DNA of 64,000 nt. Origin: a virus. Numbering within the stretch: position 1 is the stretch's first letter; every line of letters begins with the position of its first letter. Below, piece after piece: positions 14,209 through 23,743 of the stretch. The stretch is taken from the IMG/VR virus record IMGVR_UViG_3300021963_000115, positions 1 through 64,000 of that record; one strand, written 5' to 3'. The notes beneath the pieces are model-generated. The model was not told the DNA's origin. It made no database searches and was given only the letters and a program-made list of their open reading frames with translations. The translations under genes and the position numbers were made by a program.

Positions 14209-14259
14209 ACAAAAACACCCCCCGGTAAGGGGACCCAAAAAGGTAGTCGTAAAAATTTT

Positions 14260-14288
14260 TTGCATTCTGTAAATTTTGGTGGTACAGT
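14260..14288 (+). promoter_or_regulatory. Possible rightward sigma70 promoter for the packaging/head genes
   Basis: TTGCAT (14260-14265), a 17-base spacer, TACAGT (14283-14288). Each box has only partial matches, but the spacing is ideal and no other candidate precedes the terminase genes. Confidence 0.35.
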
Positions 14289-14321
14289 CCGCTTCATTCC
14301 CGTTAACTTCGGTGCAAAAAT

Positions 14322-14957
14322 TTGGACGCGATTCTTGTTACACCAGAATTAAATGTACCCCCGCCATCTAAGATGACAAGCGAGGAGATTCACGACCTTC
14401 GTGAACGGGCGCAGCGTCTCTTTAATACAGTAGAGTTCTTGGAAGCCAACGGCTTGGATGTAGCTAACATTCAAGTTTCAAGTGAAGACCGAAAAGACGT
14501 GCATGCTGTATTTAATGACAGCCCCGCTGCCGATCCCAAAACCATTAATAGCCCTGCAAAAGCACTGCTGCTGCAGTCACTGCTTAATGAATACGACATA
14601 GACGTTGTAAGAAACGCACAGCAGTTGCGCTCATATATAAAGCTCAGACTTCTGGAGCTCAGTGCATCGAATCAAGAGAAGACCCAGCTCAAGGCGTTGG
14701 ACATGCTGGGCAAGCTGTCGGACGTTGGGGCGTTTGTTGAACGGATTGAGGTCAATGTGACACACCGCACCACAGAAGATCTTGAGAATGATCTGGCCAA
14801 AAAGCTGTCTGCTTATATGAGTGACATCATTGATGTGGACAGTAAAGACATTCCAGATAAATATGACCCGCTTCCAACAGCGCCAGCGGTTGAGGTGATA
14901 GATCTGGACGCCGAGTTGGGCGATATTATTCTGGACGACGGGCACATTGATGAGTGA
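14322..14957 (+). CDS. terS: Terminase small subunit (putative)
   Basis: 211 residues, acidic C-terminus, helical centre (about 80-160) suited to oligomerisation, located immediately upstream of the large terminase with an 8-base overlap. The small subunit recognises the packaging site and loads the large subunit. The assignment rests mainly on position. The start is uncertain: TTG at 14322 or ATG at 14373, neither with a clear ribosome site. Confidence 0.65.
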   Translation: MDAILVTPELNVPPPSKMTSEEIHDLRERAQRLFNTVEFLEANGLDVANIQVSSEDRKDVHAVFNDSPAADPKTINSPAKALLLQSLLNEYDIDVVRNAQQLRSYIKLRLLELSASNQEKTQLKALDMLGKLSDVGAFVERIEVNVTHRTTEDLENDLAKKLSAYMSDIIDVDSKDIPDKYDPLPTAPAVEVIDLDAELGDIILDDGHIDE

Positions 14958-16515
14958 AGCCAAAAAGATCTTTGAAAACCCGCAGGTACTAGAGCGGATC
15001 AGGCAGATGTCGCCTGAACAACTGCAGGTGTTGGTCAAAAGGTTCCCGGTTGATGAGCAGGAAGAGGTCAGCAAGATCTTAGAAGAACTCAAAACCAGAA
15101 AAATCCGCGCTTTGGCGCAGGATGACTTCATGGAGTTTGTGGGAACGGTGTGGCCGACGTTCATTCATGGCAGGCACCACGAGAGAATGGCCCGGGCGTT
15201 CGAAGAAGTGGCCAACGGCACGGTAAAACGGTTGATTATTAACATGCCGCCGCGGCATACGAAGTCAGAATTTGCGTCGTACCTGCTGCCAGCTTGGTTT
15301 TTGGGCAAGTTTCCGCAGAAAAAAGTCATTCAAACGTCCCATACAGCTGAATTGGCGACTGGATTTGGTCGAAAAGTCCGAAATTTGGTGGATTCTGAGC
15401 CTTATAAGAAGGTTTTTCCCCTCATTGAGCTGCAAACTGACTCAAAAGCGGCTGGTAGATGGAACACAAACTTCGGTGGCGACTATTTTGCGATTGGTGT
15501 GGGCGGCGCGGTGACTGGTAAGGGCGCTGACGTACTAATAATAGATGACCCACACTCAGAACAGGAAGCTGCCATCGGTGCATACAACCCAGAGGTGTAT
15601 GACAAGGTGTATGAGTGGTATACATCTGGTCCCCGTCAGCGTCTGCAGCCGGGCGGGGCGATTGTGATCGTGATGACACGCTGGTCACTGCGTGATTTGA
15701 CTGCGCAAGTGTTGAAATCTGCCGCCCAAAGGGGTGGGGAAGAGTGGAAAGTCATCGAGTTTCCAGCGATTTTGCCCAATGACAAGCCACTTTGGCCTGA
15801 GTTTTGGTCTGAAAAAGAACTAAAAGCACTGCGTGAAGAGTTGCCCACAGGCAAGTGGATGGCTCAATATCAGCAGCAGCCGACGTCCGAGCAGGGCGCG
15901 TTGGTCAAAAGAGAGTGGTGGAAGTGGTGGGAAGGCGACAATCCGCCCCCATGCGACTTTATTATTCAGTCTTGGGACACGGCGCACGAGCTGAAAAAGA
16001 TCAATGACTACTCTGCGGTGACCACGTGGGGGGTGTTCTACGACCAAGAGGATCGTAATCTGCCTAATTTGATCCTCTTAAATGCGGCCAAACGCCGGGT
16101 TGAGTTTCCGGAGTTGAAACAGTGGGCATATGAAGAATGGGACGAATGGGACCCAGATTCGTTCTTGGTTGAGAAGAAGGCCGCAGGTGCGCCGCTGATC
16201 CAAGAGTTTCGTGCGATGGGTATTCCAGTTCAGGAATACAGCCCGGGCAAGGGGCAGGATAAGATCAGCCGATTAAATTCTGTTGCAGATATATTTAGGT
16301 CAGGTAAAGTGTGGGCACCGCGCACACGATGGGCTGAAGAACTCGTGGACGAAGTTGCGTCTTTTCCGTCCGGAGAGCATGATGACTTGGTGGACTCGAT
16401 GACACTGGCATTGATGCGGTTCAGACAAGGTGGGTATCTCAAACTTCCAAGCGATGAGGAAGACGAGATCAAATGGTTCAAAGGTTACCGCCGCGAGCGG
16501 TTTTACACAGTTTAA
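14950..16515 (+). CDS. terL: Terminase large subunit
   Basis: 521 residues from the ATG at 14950. ATPase part: Walker A-like PPRHTKSE (about 100-107) and Walker B VLIIDDPH (about 195-202). Nuclease part: QSWDTAHE near residue 340 and HDDLVDSM near 477, carrying the acidic residues of the RNase-H-like fold. It pumps DNA into the procapsid through the portal and cuts it. Directly followed by the portal gene. Confidence 0.95.
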   Translation: MSEAKKIFENPQVLERIRQMSPEQLQVLVKRFPVDEQEEVSKILEELKTRKIRALAQDDFMEFVGTVWPTFIHGRHHERMARAFEEVANGTVKRLIINMPPRHTKSEFASYLLPAWFLGKFPQKKVIQTSHTAELATGFGRKVRNLVDSEPYKKVFPLIELQTDSKAAGRWNTNFGGDYFAIGVGGAVTGKGADVLIIDDPHSEQEAAIGAYNPEVYDKVYEWYTSGPRQRLQPGGAIVIVMTRWSLRDLTAQVLKSAAQRGGEEWKVIEFPAILPNDKPLWPEFWSEKELKALREELPTGKWMAQYQQQPTSEQGALVKREWWKWWEGDNPPPCDFIIQSWDTAHELKKINDYSAVTTWGVFYDQEDRNLPNLILLNAAKRRVEFPELKQWAYEEWDEWDPDSFLVEKKAAGAPLIQEFRAMGIPVQEYSPGKGQDKISRLNSVADIFRSGKVWAPRTRWAEELVDEVASFPSGEHDDLVDSMTLALMRFRQGGYLKLPSDEEDEIKWFKGYRRERFYTV

Positions 16516-16524
16516 GGAAACGTC

Positions 16525-19017
16525 ATGTTGGATAAAGCACTGTATCAGGCACCTGAAGGATATGGCTCAATGGGTGAAAGTCCTATTGAGATTGAAATTG
16601 AAAATCCTGATGAGGTGAATATTGGCATTGGTGGGATGGAGATTAATCTCAAACCAGAGCCTGAAACAGCAGAAGACTTTGATGCCAACTTGGCTGAGTA
16701 TTTAGATCCATCATTCTTGCAATCCTTGGGTGAAGAACTGGTTGAAGATTTTGGCAAAGACATCAATGACCGCAAAGACTGGATGCAGACGTACGTTGAT
16801 GGTCTGAAATTGTTGGGTCTGAAATACGAGGACAGGACAGAGCCATGGCAAGGCGCGTGTGGTGTATTCCATCCGATGCTCACTGAGTCTGTTGTGCGCT
16901 TTCAAAGTGAAGGCATTACTGAAACATTCCCAGCCGCAGGTCCCGTTAAGACTGTCATTATTGGCAAAGACACTCCTGAGAAGGAAGATGCAGCCACTCG
17001 CGTGCGCGACGATATGAACTATCAGCTCACAGAAGTGATGTATGAGTACCGCCCAGAACACGAGAAGATGTTGTGGAATCTGCCGATTGCAGGTTCGGCA
17101 TTCAAGAAGGTGTACTTTGATCCTTCCAAGGGTCGTCAAATGGCGGTGTTTATTCCTGCTGAAGACATCGTTGTTCCTTACGGCGCATCTAATTTAGAGA
17201 CTTCGCCTCGCGTAACGCACGTGATGCGTAAGACAGAAAACGAGATATTGCAGCTGCAAGATGCTGGCTTTTATATGGATGTGGAGTTGGGTGAACCCAC
17301 ATATGAGCTGGATGATATTGAGAAACAAAAAGCGGAAGAGACAGGCATGTCTGCGATTGAAGATGATCGCTTCCGTATCTTGGAGATGCACGTTGATCTT
17401 GATCTGCCCGGTTACGAGCACAAGAACAAAAAGAAGAAACCCACTGGCATTGCACTGCCATATGTTGTGACTGTTGAAAAGGGCACGCGTAAGGTTCTGG
17501 CTATTCGCCGCAACTGGTACGAGGGTGATGAGCTGCACATGAAGCGCCAGCACTTTGTACATTACCAATATATACCGGGGTTTGGCTTTTATGGTTACGG
17601 ACTCATTCACCTCATCGGTGGTTACGCCAAATCAGCGACTATGCTTATTCGTCAGCTCGTTGACGCTGGCACTTTGTCTAATTTACCCGGTGGTCTTAAG
17701 GCTCGCGGTCTCCGAATCAAGGGAGACGACACACCGATTGCACCGGGTGAATGGCGAGACGTGGATGTGCCCTCCGGCAGTATTCGAGACAACATCTTGC
17801 CTTTGCCCTACAAAGAGCCATCGCAAGTTCTCTACACATTGTTTGATCGCATAGTTCAAGAAGGTCGCCAGTTTGCGTCTGCTGGTGATATGAAAGTAAG
17901 TGACATGAGTGCGCAAGCGCCAGTGGGCACTACCTTGGCGATTCTTGAGAGAACATTGAAAGTGATGGGTGCTGTGCAGGCTCGCATGCACTACACCATG
18001 AAGCAGGAGTTCAAACTGCTCAAAGTAATCATTGCTGATTTCACTCCAGAAGAATACGACTATGAGCCAGAAGAAGGCTCACGCAAAGCGAAGAAATCTG
18101 ACTACGACAGCGTGGACGTGATTCCCGTGTCTGATCCGAATGCAGCCACTATGGCTCAAAAAATCGTGCAGTATCAAGCTGCACTGCAGTTGGCGCAGAC
18201 CGCTCCCCAACTTTACAACCTCCCCTTGCTCCATCGTCAGATGATCGAGGTGCTCGGCATTAAAAACGCCAACAAACTAATCCCAGTCGAAGACGACATG
18301 GTGCCATGTGATCCGATCACAGAAAACCAAAACCTGCTGATTATGAAGCCCGTCAAAGCGTTCATGGAACAAAACCATGAAGCGCACATCCAAACTCATA
18401 TGGCGGCGATACAAAATCCGAAGATCATGCAGTTGATGCAGATGAACCCACAGGCGCAGGCTATTCAAGCTGCGGCGATGGCTCACATCAACGAGCACAT
18501 TGCGTTTGAGTATCGTCGTCAAATTGAAGAGGCGATGGGCCATATGCTCCCAACAGAAGAGCAGAACAAAGCAGTGCCACCAGAGTTGGCAGATCAAATT
18601 GCTGCAATGGCAGCGCAAGCGTCACAACAACTGTTGCAGCGCGACACGCAAGAAGCCAAACAACAGCAAGCCCAGCAGCAGATGCAGGACCCAGTCGTGC
18701 AGATGCAGATGCAGGAGCTCCAGCTCAAGGGCCAAGAGTTACAACTCAAGGCTCAAAAGCAACAGATTGAAGCGGCAGAGAAAGCCGACCGTATCCGTGT
18801 AGAAGAGGCGCGAATCGAAGCTCAGAAAGAAATTGCAGCAATGCAAGTTGCAGCTACAGCCGCTTCAAATAAAGACAAAGCCAGACGCCAACAGGAAACT
18901 GATGGCTTGCGTATTGGCGCGGACATCGCCAAACACAAAGCACAAATGGCTTCGCATGCGCAGCGGGCAGCGCAGTTTAAGCAGCCTAGCAAACCCCCTA
19001 AAAAGGAAACTGAGTGA
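16525..19017 (+). CDS. Portal protein
   Basis: 830 residues, larger than many portals and in the size range of P22- and N4-type podovirus portals. After an acidic N-terminus, the region about 80-560 has the typical portal mix (NLPIAGSAFKKVYFDPS, PAEDIVVPYGA). The C-terminal third is a Gln-rich helical domain (about 640-800) like the long barrel of P22-type portals. Position between TerL and the scaffold agrees. AAGGAAAC precedes the ATG. Confidence 0.9.
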   Translation: MLDKALYQAPEGYGSMGESPIEIEIENPDEVNIGIGGMEINLKPEPETAEDFDANLAEYLDPSFLQSLGEELVEDFGKDINDRKDWMQTYVDGLKLLGLKYEDRTEPWQGACGVFHPMLTESVVRFQSEGITETFPAAGPVKTVIIGKDTPEKEDAATRVRDDMNYQLTEVMYEYRPEHEKMLWNLPIAGSAFKKVYFDPSKGRQMAVFIPAEDIVVPYGASNLETSPRVTHVMRKTENEILQLQDAGFYMDVELGEPTYELDDIEKQKAEETGMSAIEDDRFRILEMHVDLDLPGYEHKNKKKKPTGIALPYVVTVEKGTRKVLAIRRNWYEGDELHMKRQHFVHYQYIPGFGFYGYGLIHLIGGYAKSATMLIRQLVDAGTLSNLPGGLKARGLRIKGDDTPIAPGEWRDVDVPSGSIRDNILPLPYKEPSQVLYTLFDRIVQEGRQFASAGDMKVSDMSAQAPVGTTLAILERTLKVMGAVQARMHYTMKQEFKLLKVIIADFTPEEYDYEPEEGSRKAKKSDYDSVDVIPVSDPNAATMAQKIVQYQAALQLAQTAPQLYNLPLLHRQMIEVLGIKNANKLIPVEDDMVPCDPITENQNLLIMKPVKAFMEQNHEAHIQTHMAAIQNPKIMQLMQMNPQAQAIQAAAMAHINEHIAFEYRRQIEEAMGHMLPTEEQNKAVPPELADQIAAMAAQASQQLLQRDTQEAKQQQAQQQMQDPVVQMQMQELQLKGQELQLKAQKQQIEAAEKADRIRVEEARIEAQKEIAAMQVAATAASNKDKARRQQETDGLRIGADIAKHKAQMASHAQRAAQFKQPSKPPKKETE

Positions 19018-19211
19018 ACGACTACAAAACGTTGGCGTATATCGTCAAAGAAATTGTAAAGCAGCGTGAGACATACGAGATCGCGGTACAACGCGGTAGC
19101 GCTAAAGATTACGCTGAATACAAGAACCTCTGCGGACTAATCCAAGGTCTAACGACCGCAGAGCAAATCATTAACGACCTTGTGCAAAAAATGGAGAAAT
19201 CTGATGACTGA
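19014..19211 (+). CDS. Small head-region protein
   Basis: 65 residues, all-helical, starting with GTG that overlaps the portal stop (GTGA); AAAAGGAAAC upstream. Short helical proteins at this spot are common in podovirus head operons; their function is unknown. Confidence 0.7.
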   Translation: MNDYKTLAYIVKEIVKQRETYEIAVQRGSAKDYAEYKNLCGLIQGLTTAEQIINDLVQKMEKSDD

Positions 19212-19614
19212 ATTTGACGTTGCAGCGGTAGATCTTTCGGGCATTCTGAATAAGAATTCCGAAGATAAAGCCAAGCAATTGCCTGATCCCAAAACCTTTC
19301 ATCTTCTGTGCGTTGTCCCAGAAGCAATGGAAGAATACGCGGACAGCGAAATCGGTCTGGTGAAGTCCAGTCAAGCAATGCACTTCGAGGAAGTTTTGAC
19401 TCCCGTGTTGTTCGTTGTGAAGCTCGGTCCTGACGCCTACGCTGATAAAACGCGTTTTCCTAGCGGGCCATCGTGCAAGCAAGGAGATTTTGTTGTTGTC
19501 CGTCCCAATTCAGGTACACGCCTGAAGATTCATGGCCGTGAATTCCGCATCATTAACGATGATTCGGTTGAAGCAGTTGTGGAAGACCCCCGTGGAATTA
19601 CACGTGCATCATAA
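19204..19614 (+). CDS. GroES-like co-chaperonin (putative)
   Basis: 136 residues from the ATG at 19204. The C-terminal half, with KQGDFVVVRPNSGTRLKIHG followed by REFRIINDDSVEAVVE, follows the GroES fold pattern: a GD-turn, a GT-K strand, then a closing acidic beta hairpin. The part before it (about residues 35-60) could hold the mobile loop. T4 gp31 is the classical phage GroES substitute needed to fold its capsid protein. Its location just before scaffold and capsid genes suits a role in capsid folding. Sequence similarity by eye only. Confidence 0.65.
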   Translation: MTEFDVAAVDLSGILNKNSEDKAKQLPDPKTFHLLCVVPEAMEEYADSEIGLVKSSQAMHFEEVLTPVLFVVKLGPDAYADKTRFPSGPSCKQGDFVVVRPNSGTRLKIHGREFRIINDDSVEAVVEDPRGITRAS

Positions 19615-19623
19615 GGAATAAAT

Positions 19624-20631
19624 ATGCCATTACCAGAATTTAAAGGTGAGGACTTTGAGTTTCCAGATGAAAAGGAATCCAAAGCTAAATCCACCGAAAA
19701 AGATGACGATTTCAAAGTTGAAATTGAAGACGACACCCCTCCCGCAGACCGCGGTCGTAAAGCTGCACCACCACCTGATGATGTAAGCGACGACGAGTTG
19801 GCTTCATACGACGAGAAGGTTCAATCACGCCTGAAGAAATTTACACGTGGTTACCATGATGAGCGTCGAGCTAAAGAAGCAGCTGAACGCGAACGCCAAG
19901 CGGCAGAAGATTTTGCACGTCAAGTGTTTGAAGAAAACAAACGCTTGAAACAACAACTATCAACTGGAAGCAAAGCCTTCATTGAGACCTCCAAATCAGC
20001 CGCGCAGATTGAGTTGGAGTCCGCAGAGAAGAAATTCAAAGCAGCTTATGAAGCAGGTGACGCTGATGCGTTGACCTCTGCTCAAAAGGAAATTGCCCGC
20101 GCAACCATGAAATTGGACAAAGCTCAAGGCATGCGACCTGTTGAAGTGGACAAAGAAGACAAGTTCCAGCCTCCAGTTCGTGAAGAAGCCCAGCAGCCCA
20201 AAGTCAGTCCTCGGACTAAAAAATGGATTGATGCCAATAGTGATTGGTTTGGATCTGATGATGAAATGACAATGGCCGCTATGGGTATTGACAAGAAGTT
20301 ACAACGCGAGTATGGTGCTGATTATGTTGGCACGGAAGAGTACTTCCGTACGGTTGATAAAACCATGCGCAAACGTTTTCCTGAGTTTTTTGAGACTCAG
20401 AGCCTTGAGGAAGAAGATGCCCCGCCTCCTAGAAAGAGGGCAGAACCGGCAGAAGAGGATGAACCTCCACGCCGTGCAACACGATCCGCTGCAGTGGTGG
20501 CCCCGGCTTCCCGCAGTACCCCGCCTAATCGCGTTAAGTTGAAGGCATCCCAAGTTGCGTTGGCTCGCAAGCTCGGGGTTTCTCCAGAAGAATACGCAAA
20601 ACAGGTTGCTTTACTTAATAGAGGTGAATAA
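19624..20631 (+). CDS. Capsid scaffolding protein (putative)
   Basis: 335 residues, very rich in Glu, Lys, Asp, Ala and Gln, with a long coiled-coil centre (about 70-190) and charged low-complexity ends. This composition, with its position between portal and capsid genes, is typical of internal scaffolds that assemble the procapsid and leave it later. Confidence 0.8.
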   Translation: MPLPEFKGEDFEFPDEKESKAKSTEKDDDFKVEIEDDTPPADRGRKAAPPPDDVSDDELASYDEKVQSRLKKFTRGYHDERRAKEAAERERQAAEDFARQVFEENKRLKQQLSTGSKAFIETSKSAAQIELESAEKKFKAAYEAGDADALTSAQKEIARATMKLDKAQGMRPVEVDKEDKFQPPVREEAQQPKVSPRTKKWIDANSDWFGSDDEMTMAAMGIDKKLQREYGADYVGTEEYFRTVDKTMRKRFPEFFETQSLEEEDAPPPRKRAEPAEEDEPPRRATRSAAVVAPASRSTPPNRVKLKASQVALARKLGVSPEEYAKQVALLNRGE

Positions 20632-20632
20632 T

Positions 20633-21097
20633 ATGGTTCAAGCGCAAACGCAAAATCGACTCAGTCGTGAATTGGAAGATCGCAAATCGACGCAAATGCG
20701 TCAGGAAGCGTGGCGTCCGCCTGAAACGTTGCCCATGCCGAATGAGCGTCCCGGTTGGAAACATCGTTACATCCGTATTAGCATGATGGGTCAATCTGAC
20801 CCTAGTAACATTTCTAGTAAGTTTCGTGAAGGATATGAACCCTGCAAAGCGGAAGAATATCCCGAACTCATGATGCACGCTACCACTGAAGGTCGCTTTA
20901 AAGGCGGCATTGAAGTGGGTGGTTTGTTGCTCTGTCGTATTCCAGAAGAGTTTTTGAGACAGCGTGAGGCATATTACGCCAATCAAAATAAAGCCCAGAT
21001 GGATTCGGTAGACAACTCCTTCCTTCGAGAAAATGACCCACGGATGCAGAAGTTCGCTGAACGGAGCACCAAAGTCACTTTCGGTTCTGGTTCTTAA
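20633..21097 (+). CDS. Conserved-looking head protein of unknown function
   Basis: 154 residues from the ATG at 20633, which immediately follows the scaffold stop. It includes RPGWKHRYIRISMMGQSDPSN, a stretch rich in aromatic/Arg residues, and a helical C-terminus. It sits between scaffold and decoration/capsid genes, so a virion or assembly role is likely. Confidence 0.7.
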   Translation: MVQAQTQNRLSRELEDRKSTQMRQEAWRPPETLPMPNERPGWKHRYIRISMMGQSDPSNISSKFREGYEPCKAEEYPELMMHATTEGRFKGGIEVGGLLLCRIPEEFLRQREAYYANQNKAQMDSVDNSFLRENDPRMQKFAERSTKVTFGSGS

Positions 21098-21116
21098 ATT
21101 TTTCAAGGAGTCTTAG

Positions 21117-21968
21117 ATGGCTTACCCTCTAATCGCAGCGCCTTACGGCCTGAAACCGATTAATTTGATCGGCGGGCAAGTTTTTGCGGGTTCTACTCGC
21201 AGCTTGCCAATTCAATACGGTTACAGCACAAACATCTTTTATGGTGATTTCGTTGTGTTGTCGCGTGGTTTCATCACCCGTGCAGCCGTTTCCACTGGCA
21301 CCGCCTCTAACCAAGTTACAGGCATTTTCTTGGGCGTGAGTTTCACCAACCCAATCACCAAGCAAAAGCAGTTTTCGCAATTTTGGCCCTCCGGCACACT
21401 GGCTGGCGACGCTGAAGCTGTGGTTTGTGACGATCCCGACACTGTCTTCAAAGCTGTGGTGTGCTCTTCTACAACCGTAGTGGCTTCTGGCAGTTTGGCA
21501 ATGATCGGCACGAACCTGTCGATGATCGACAACTCCGCTGTGGCTTCTAGCCTGAGCACCGGCAACTCCGCAAACGCTGTGTTGGCTCCTACATCCACTC
21601 CCGCCACTTCGATCCTGCCGGTTCGTTGCGTTGGTGTTGTGCCTGATACCGCCATCACTACGTCTGCACTGGGTAGCTCGTCTGGAACATCCATTACCTT
21701 GACCGGTACTGGTTTGCCCATTGCGATCCCTGTCGGTACTAGCGTTGGTTATGTTGCCACTAACGGTCAGTTGATCAATACTGGTTCGTTTGTTACTTCA
21801 GCCGCGGTTGCTGGTGCCACTACGGTGAACATCAACTTGCAACCAAACGTGTTGGGTGTTGGTACAAACATTCCGGCAGCTTCCACAATCACGTTCACTC
21901 AGTTCCCAGAAATTCTGGTAAAGATGAACCTGTTGGTGCACGGCTACTACAGCTCTACCACCGCTTAA
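21117..21968 (+). CDS. Head decoration/cement protein (putative)
   Basis: 283 residues, Ser/Thr/Gly/Ala-rich and almost all beta. It starts MAYPLIAAPYGLKPINLIGG and has a bacterial-Ig-like composition in the middle. It is encoded directly upstream of the major capsid protein with its own ribosome site (AAGGAG), so capsid decoration is the best guess. Confidence 0.6.
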   Translation: MAYPLIAAPYGLKPINLIGGQVFAGSTRSLPIQYGYSTNIFYGDFVVLSRGFITRAAVSTGTASNQVTGIFLGVSFTNPITKQKQFSQFWPSGTLAGDAEAVVCDDPDTVFKAVVCSSTTVVASGSLAMIGTNLSMIDNSAVASSLSTGNSANAVLAPTSTPATSILPVRCVGVVPDTAITTSALGSSSGTSITLTGTGLPIAIPVGTSVGYVATNGQLINTGSFVTSAAVAGATTVNINLQPNVLGVGTNIPAASTITFTQFPEILVKMNLLVHGYYSSTTA

Positions 21969-21984
21969 TAAGGAGTAACTTAAA

Positions 21985-22896
21985 ATGGCTATTTCACGCG
22001 CACAACTACTTAAAGAACTCCTGCCCGGCTTGAATGCTTTGTTCGGTTTGGAATACTCTCGTTACGGAGAAGAGCACAAAGAGATCTACGAAACAGAGAC
22101 CTCTGAGCGTTCATTCGAAGAAGAGACCAAACTGTCTGGCTTCTCTGCTGCTCCTGTTAAGGCTGAAGGCTCTGCCATCGCTTATGACAATGCACAAGAG
22201 GCATGGACAACGCGATACAACCACGAAACCATTGCTTTGGGTTTCTCAATCACTGAAGAAGCGATTGAAGATAACTTGTACGACAGCTTGTCTGCTCGTT
22301 ACACCAAAGGTTTGGCTCGTGCAATGTCTTACACCAAGCAGGTTAAAGCCGCTTCTGTGTTGAACAACGGTTTCTCCGCTGCTTATCCCGGCGGTGACGG
22401 CGTGGCATTGTTCTCTACGCAGCACCCCTTGGTCAACGGCGACCGTAACGCCAATACTCCCTCTACTCAAGCTGATTTGAACGAGACTTCTTTGGAAGCC
22501 GCCGTTATTCAAATCGCTGCTTGGACGGATGAGCGTGGCCTGTTGATTGCCGCTAAACCCAAGAAGTTAATCATTCCACCAGCATTGCAATTTGTTGCAA
22601 CCCGCTTGTTGGAAACTGAACTTCGCGTCGGTACAAACAACAACGACATTAATGCCATCAAGAACAACGGTTCAATCTCTGAAGGTTATACCGTTAACCA
22701 CTTCTTGACCGACACTAATGCTTGGTTCTTGACAACTGACGTACCTAACGGTCTAAAGCACTTCATTCGTACCCCCTTGCAAAACAGCATGGATGGTGAC
22801 TTTGATACCGGCAACGTCCGTTACAAAGCCCGCGAGCGTTACAGCTTTGGCTGGTCTGATCCTCTGGGCATTTTTGGCTCATCAGGTTCGTTCTAA
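21985..22896 (+). CDS. Major capsid protein
   Basis: 303 residues resembling the Mu gpT-type HK97-fold capsid proteins. Features are the helical N-terminal arm, the YETETSERSFEEE segment, LGFSITEEAIEDNLYDSL (about 85-105), FSTQHPLVNG (about 138-147) and LIIPPALQFVATRLL (about 190-205). It is followed at once by a strong terminator, as expected for the most abundant virion protein. Confidence 0.88.
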   Translation: MAISRAQLLKELLPGLNALFGLEYSRYGEEHKEIYETETSERSFEEETKLSGFSAAPVKAEGSAIAYDNAQEAWTTRYNHETIALGFSITEEAIEDNLYDSLSARYTKGLARAMSYTKQVKAASVLNNGFSAAYPGGDGVALFSTQHPLVNGDRNANTPSTQADLNETSLEAAVIQIAAWTDERGLLIAAKPKKLIIPPALQFVATRLLETELRVGTNNNDINAIKNNGSISEGYTVNHFLTDTNAWFLTTDVPNGLKHFIRTPLQNSMDGDFDTGNVRYKARERYSFGWSDPLGIFGSSGSF

Positions 22897-22913
22897 ACGA
22901 CGAAAAGAAAAAA

Positions 22914-22934
22914 GGGGCTTCGGCCCCTTTTTTT
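22914..22934 (+). terminator. Rho-independent terminator after the capsid gene
   Basis: GGGGC-TTCG-GCCCC stem with the very stable UUCG tetraloop followed by seven T. Confidence 0.92.
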
Positions 22935-22935
22935 G

Positions 22936-22963
22936 TTGACACGTGTTTTATTTCGTGTATATT
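22936..22963 (+). promoter_or_regulatory. Sigma70 promoter downstream of the capsid terminator
   Basis: TTGACA (22936-22941), a 16-base spacer, TATATT (22958-22963). It begins two bases after the terminator's T-run and would drive the gene at 23053 with a leader of about 80 bases. Terminator followed directly by promoter lets the next unit be set independently. Confidence 0.78.
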
Positions 22964-23052
22964 GCAAACATCTGGGTGATTCGCCTTACCGCCACTGCCC
23001 CAGCAGACGATGCAACGATTGGTAGGGTACTTTTGCATAAGGAAACTTTATC

Positions 23053-23733
23053 ATGGCACGTTCCACGTTTGACGGTCCCGTTCTAGTCGGTGACAATCGT
23101 TTTGGCCCCTTGCGTAACGTAGGTTATGCTGAACTTGTTCAGGGCGTATCAATGGTGTTGACAAACACCACCCCTAATACGGCTGGTTATGGTGGTGCTT
23201 CCACTCAGTTTGTTTCTAACGTAAACATTCCCAATACCAACGCAACAATCTACACTCCCGGTACTACCACATATGCTGTGGCAACAGTACCCACTGCAGA
23301 CACCACTTCATTGATTAACCGTGGTTGCGTGTTTTATGTGCCTGTTGGCGCTGACTTGCATGATGTTTTGGTTGATATGCAAGTGTTGCCTACAACAGCC
23401 GCAGGCACTGTGTCTGGCGTGACTGTGTTTGTTTCTAACAAATACGAAACATCCGCAGGTAATTACTTCCAAACTGGTTCATTGACTTCAATTGGTCGTG
23501 GCGCTTTGGCAACATTTACTGCTGCTCAAATGTTGGCACAGCAATCTACATCTGCTGATATTATTCAACCAAATGGCCAAGCTAACATTTCGCAAGTTGT
23601 TGTTACTATTGCTATTGCAGGTTCTTCTATGACCACCTTGACTGCTGGCACTTTTAACATCACATTGCGTTACGGCACACCTGACGGCAACATCGGAACG
23701 ACTACTGTCTACCCATACGGTAACCTCGATTAA
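23053..23733 (+). CDS. Virion structural/decoration protein (putative)
   Basis: 226 residues, Thr/Val/Gly/Ala-rich, beta-dominated, beginning MARSTFDGPVLVGDNRFGP. It stands alone between a promoter/terminator pair (22936-22963 and 23744-23764), a design for high expression, so an abundant capsid surface protein is likely. AAGGAAAC ribosome site. Confidence 0.65.
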   Translation: MARSTFDGPVLVGDNRFGPLRNVGYAELVQGVSMVLTNTTPNTAGYGGASTQFVSNVNIPNTNATIYTPGTTTYAVATVPTADTTSLINRGCVFYVPVGADLHDVLVDMQVLPTTAAGTVSGVTVFVSNKYETSAGNYFQTGSLTSIGRGALATFTAAQMLAQQSTSADIIQPNGQANISQVVVTIAIAGSSMTTLTAGTFNITLRYGTPDGNIGTTTVYPYGNLD

Positions 23734-23743
23734 TTGAGCAACA

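Larger units (their letters stand above)
13870..14321. other. Non-coding region between the divergent arms
   Basis: About 450 bases separating the leftward 13363 gene from the rightward packaging genes. It contains palindrome copy 15, the GGGGGTACCCCC palindrome (14161-14172), a 10-bp-stem hairpin (14183-14208), further C/G runs and a possible rightward promoter. Frames that cross it on either strand lack ribosome sites. Confidence 0.55.

Noticed and set aside
13938-14352. Frames on both strands between the 13363 gene and terS
   Set aside because: They overlap hairpins and G/C runs, have no ribosome site and no recognisable sequence.
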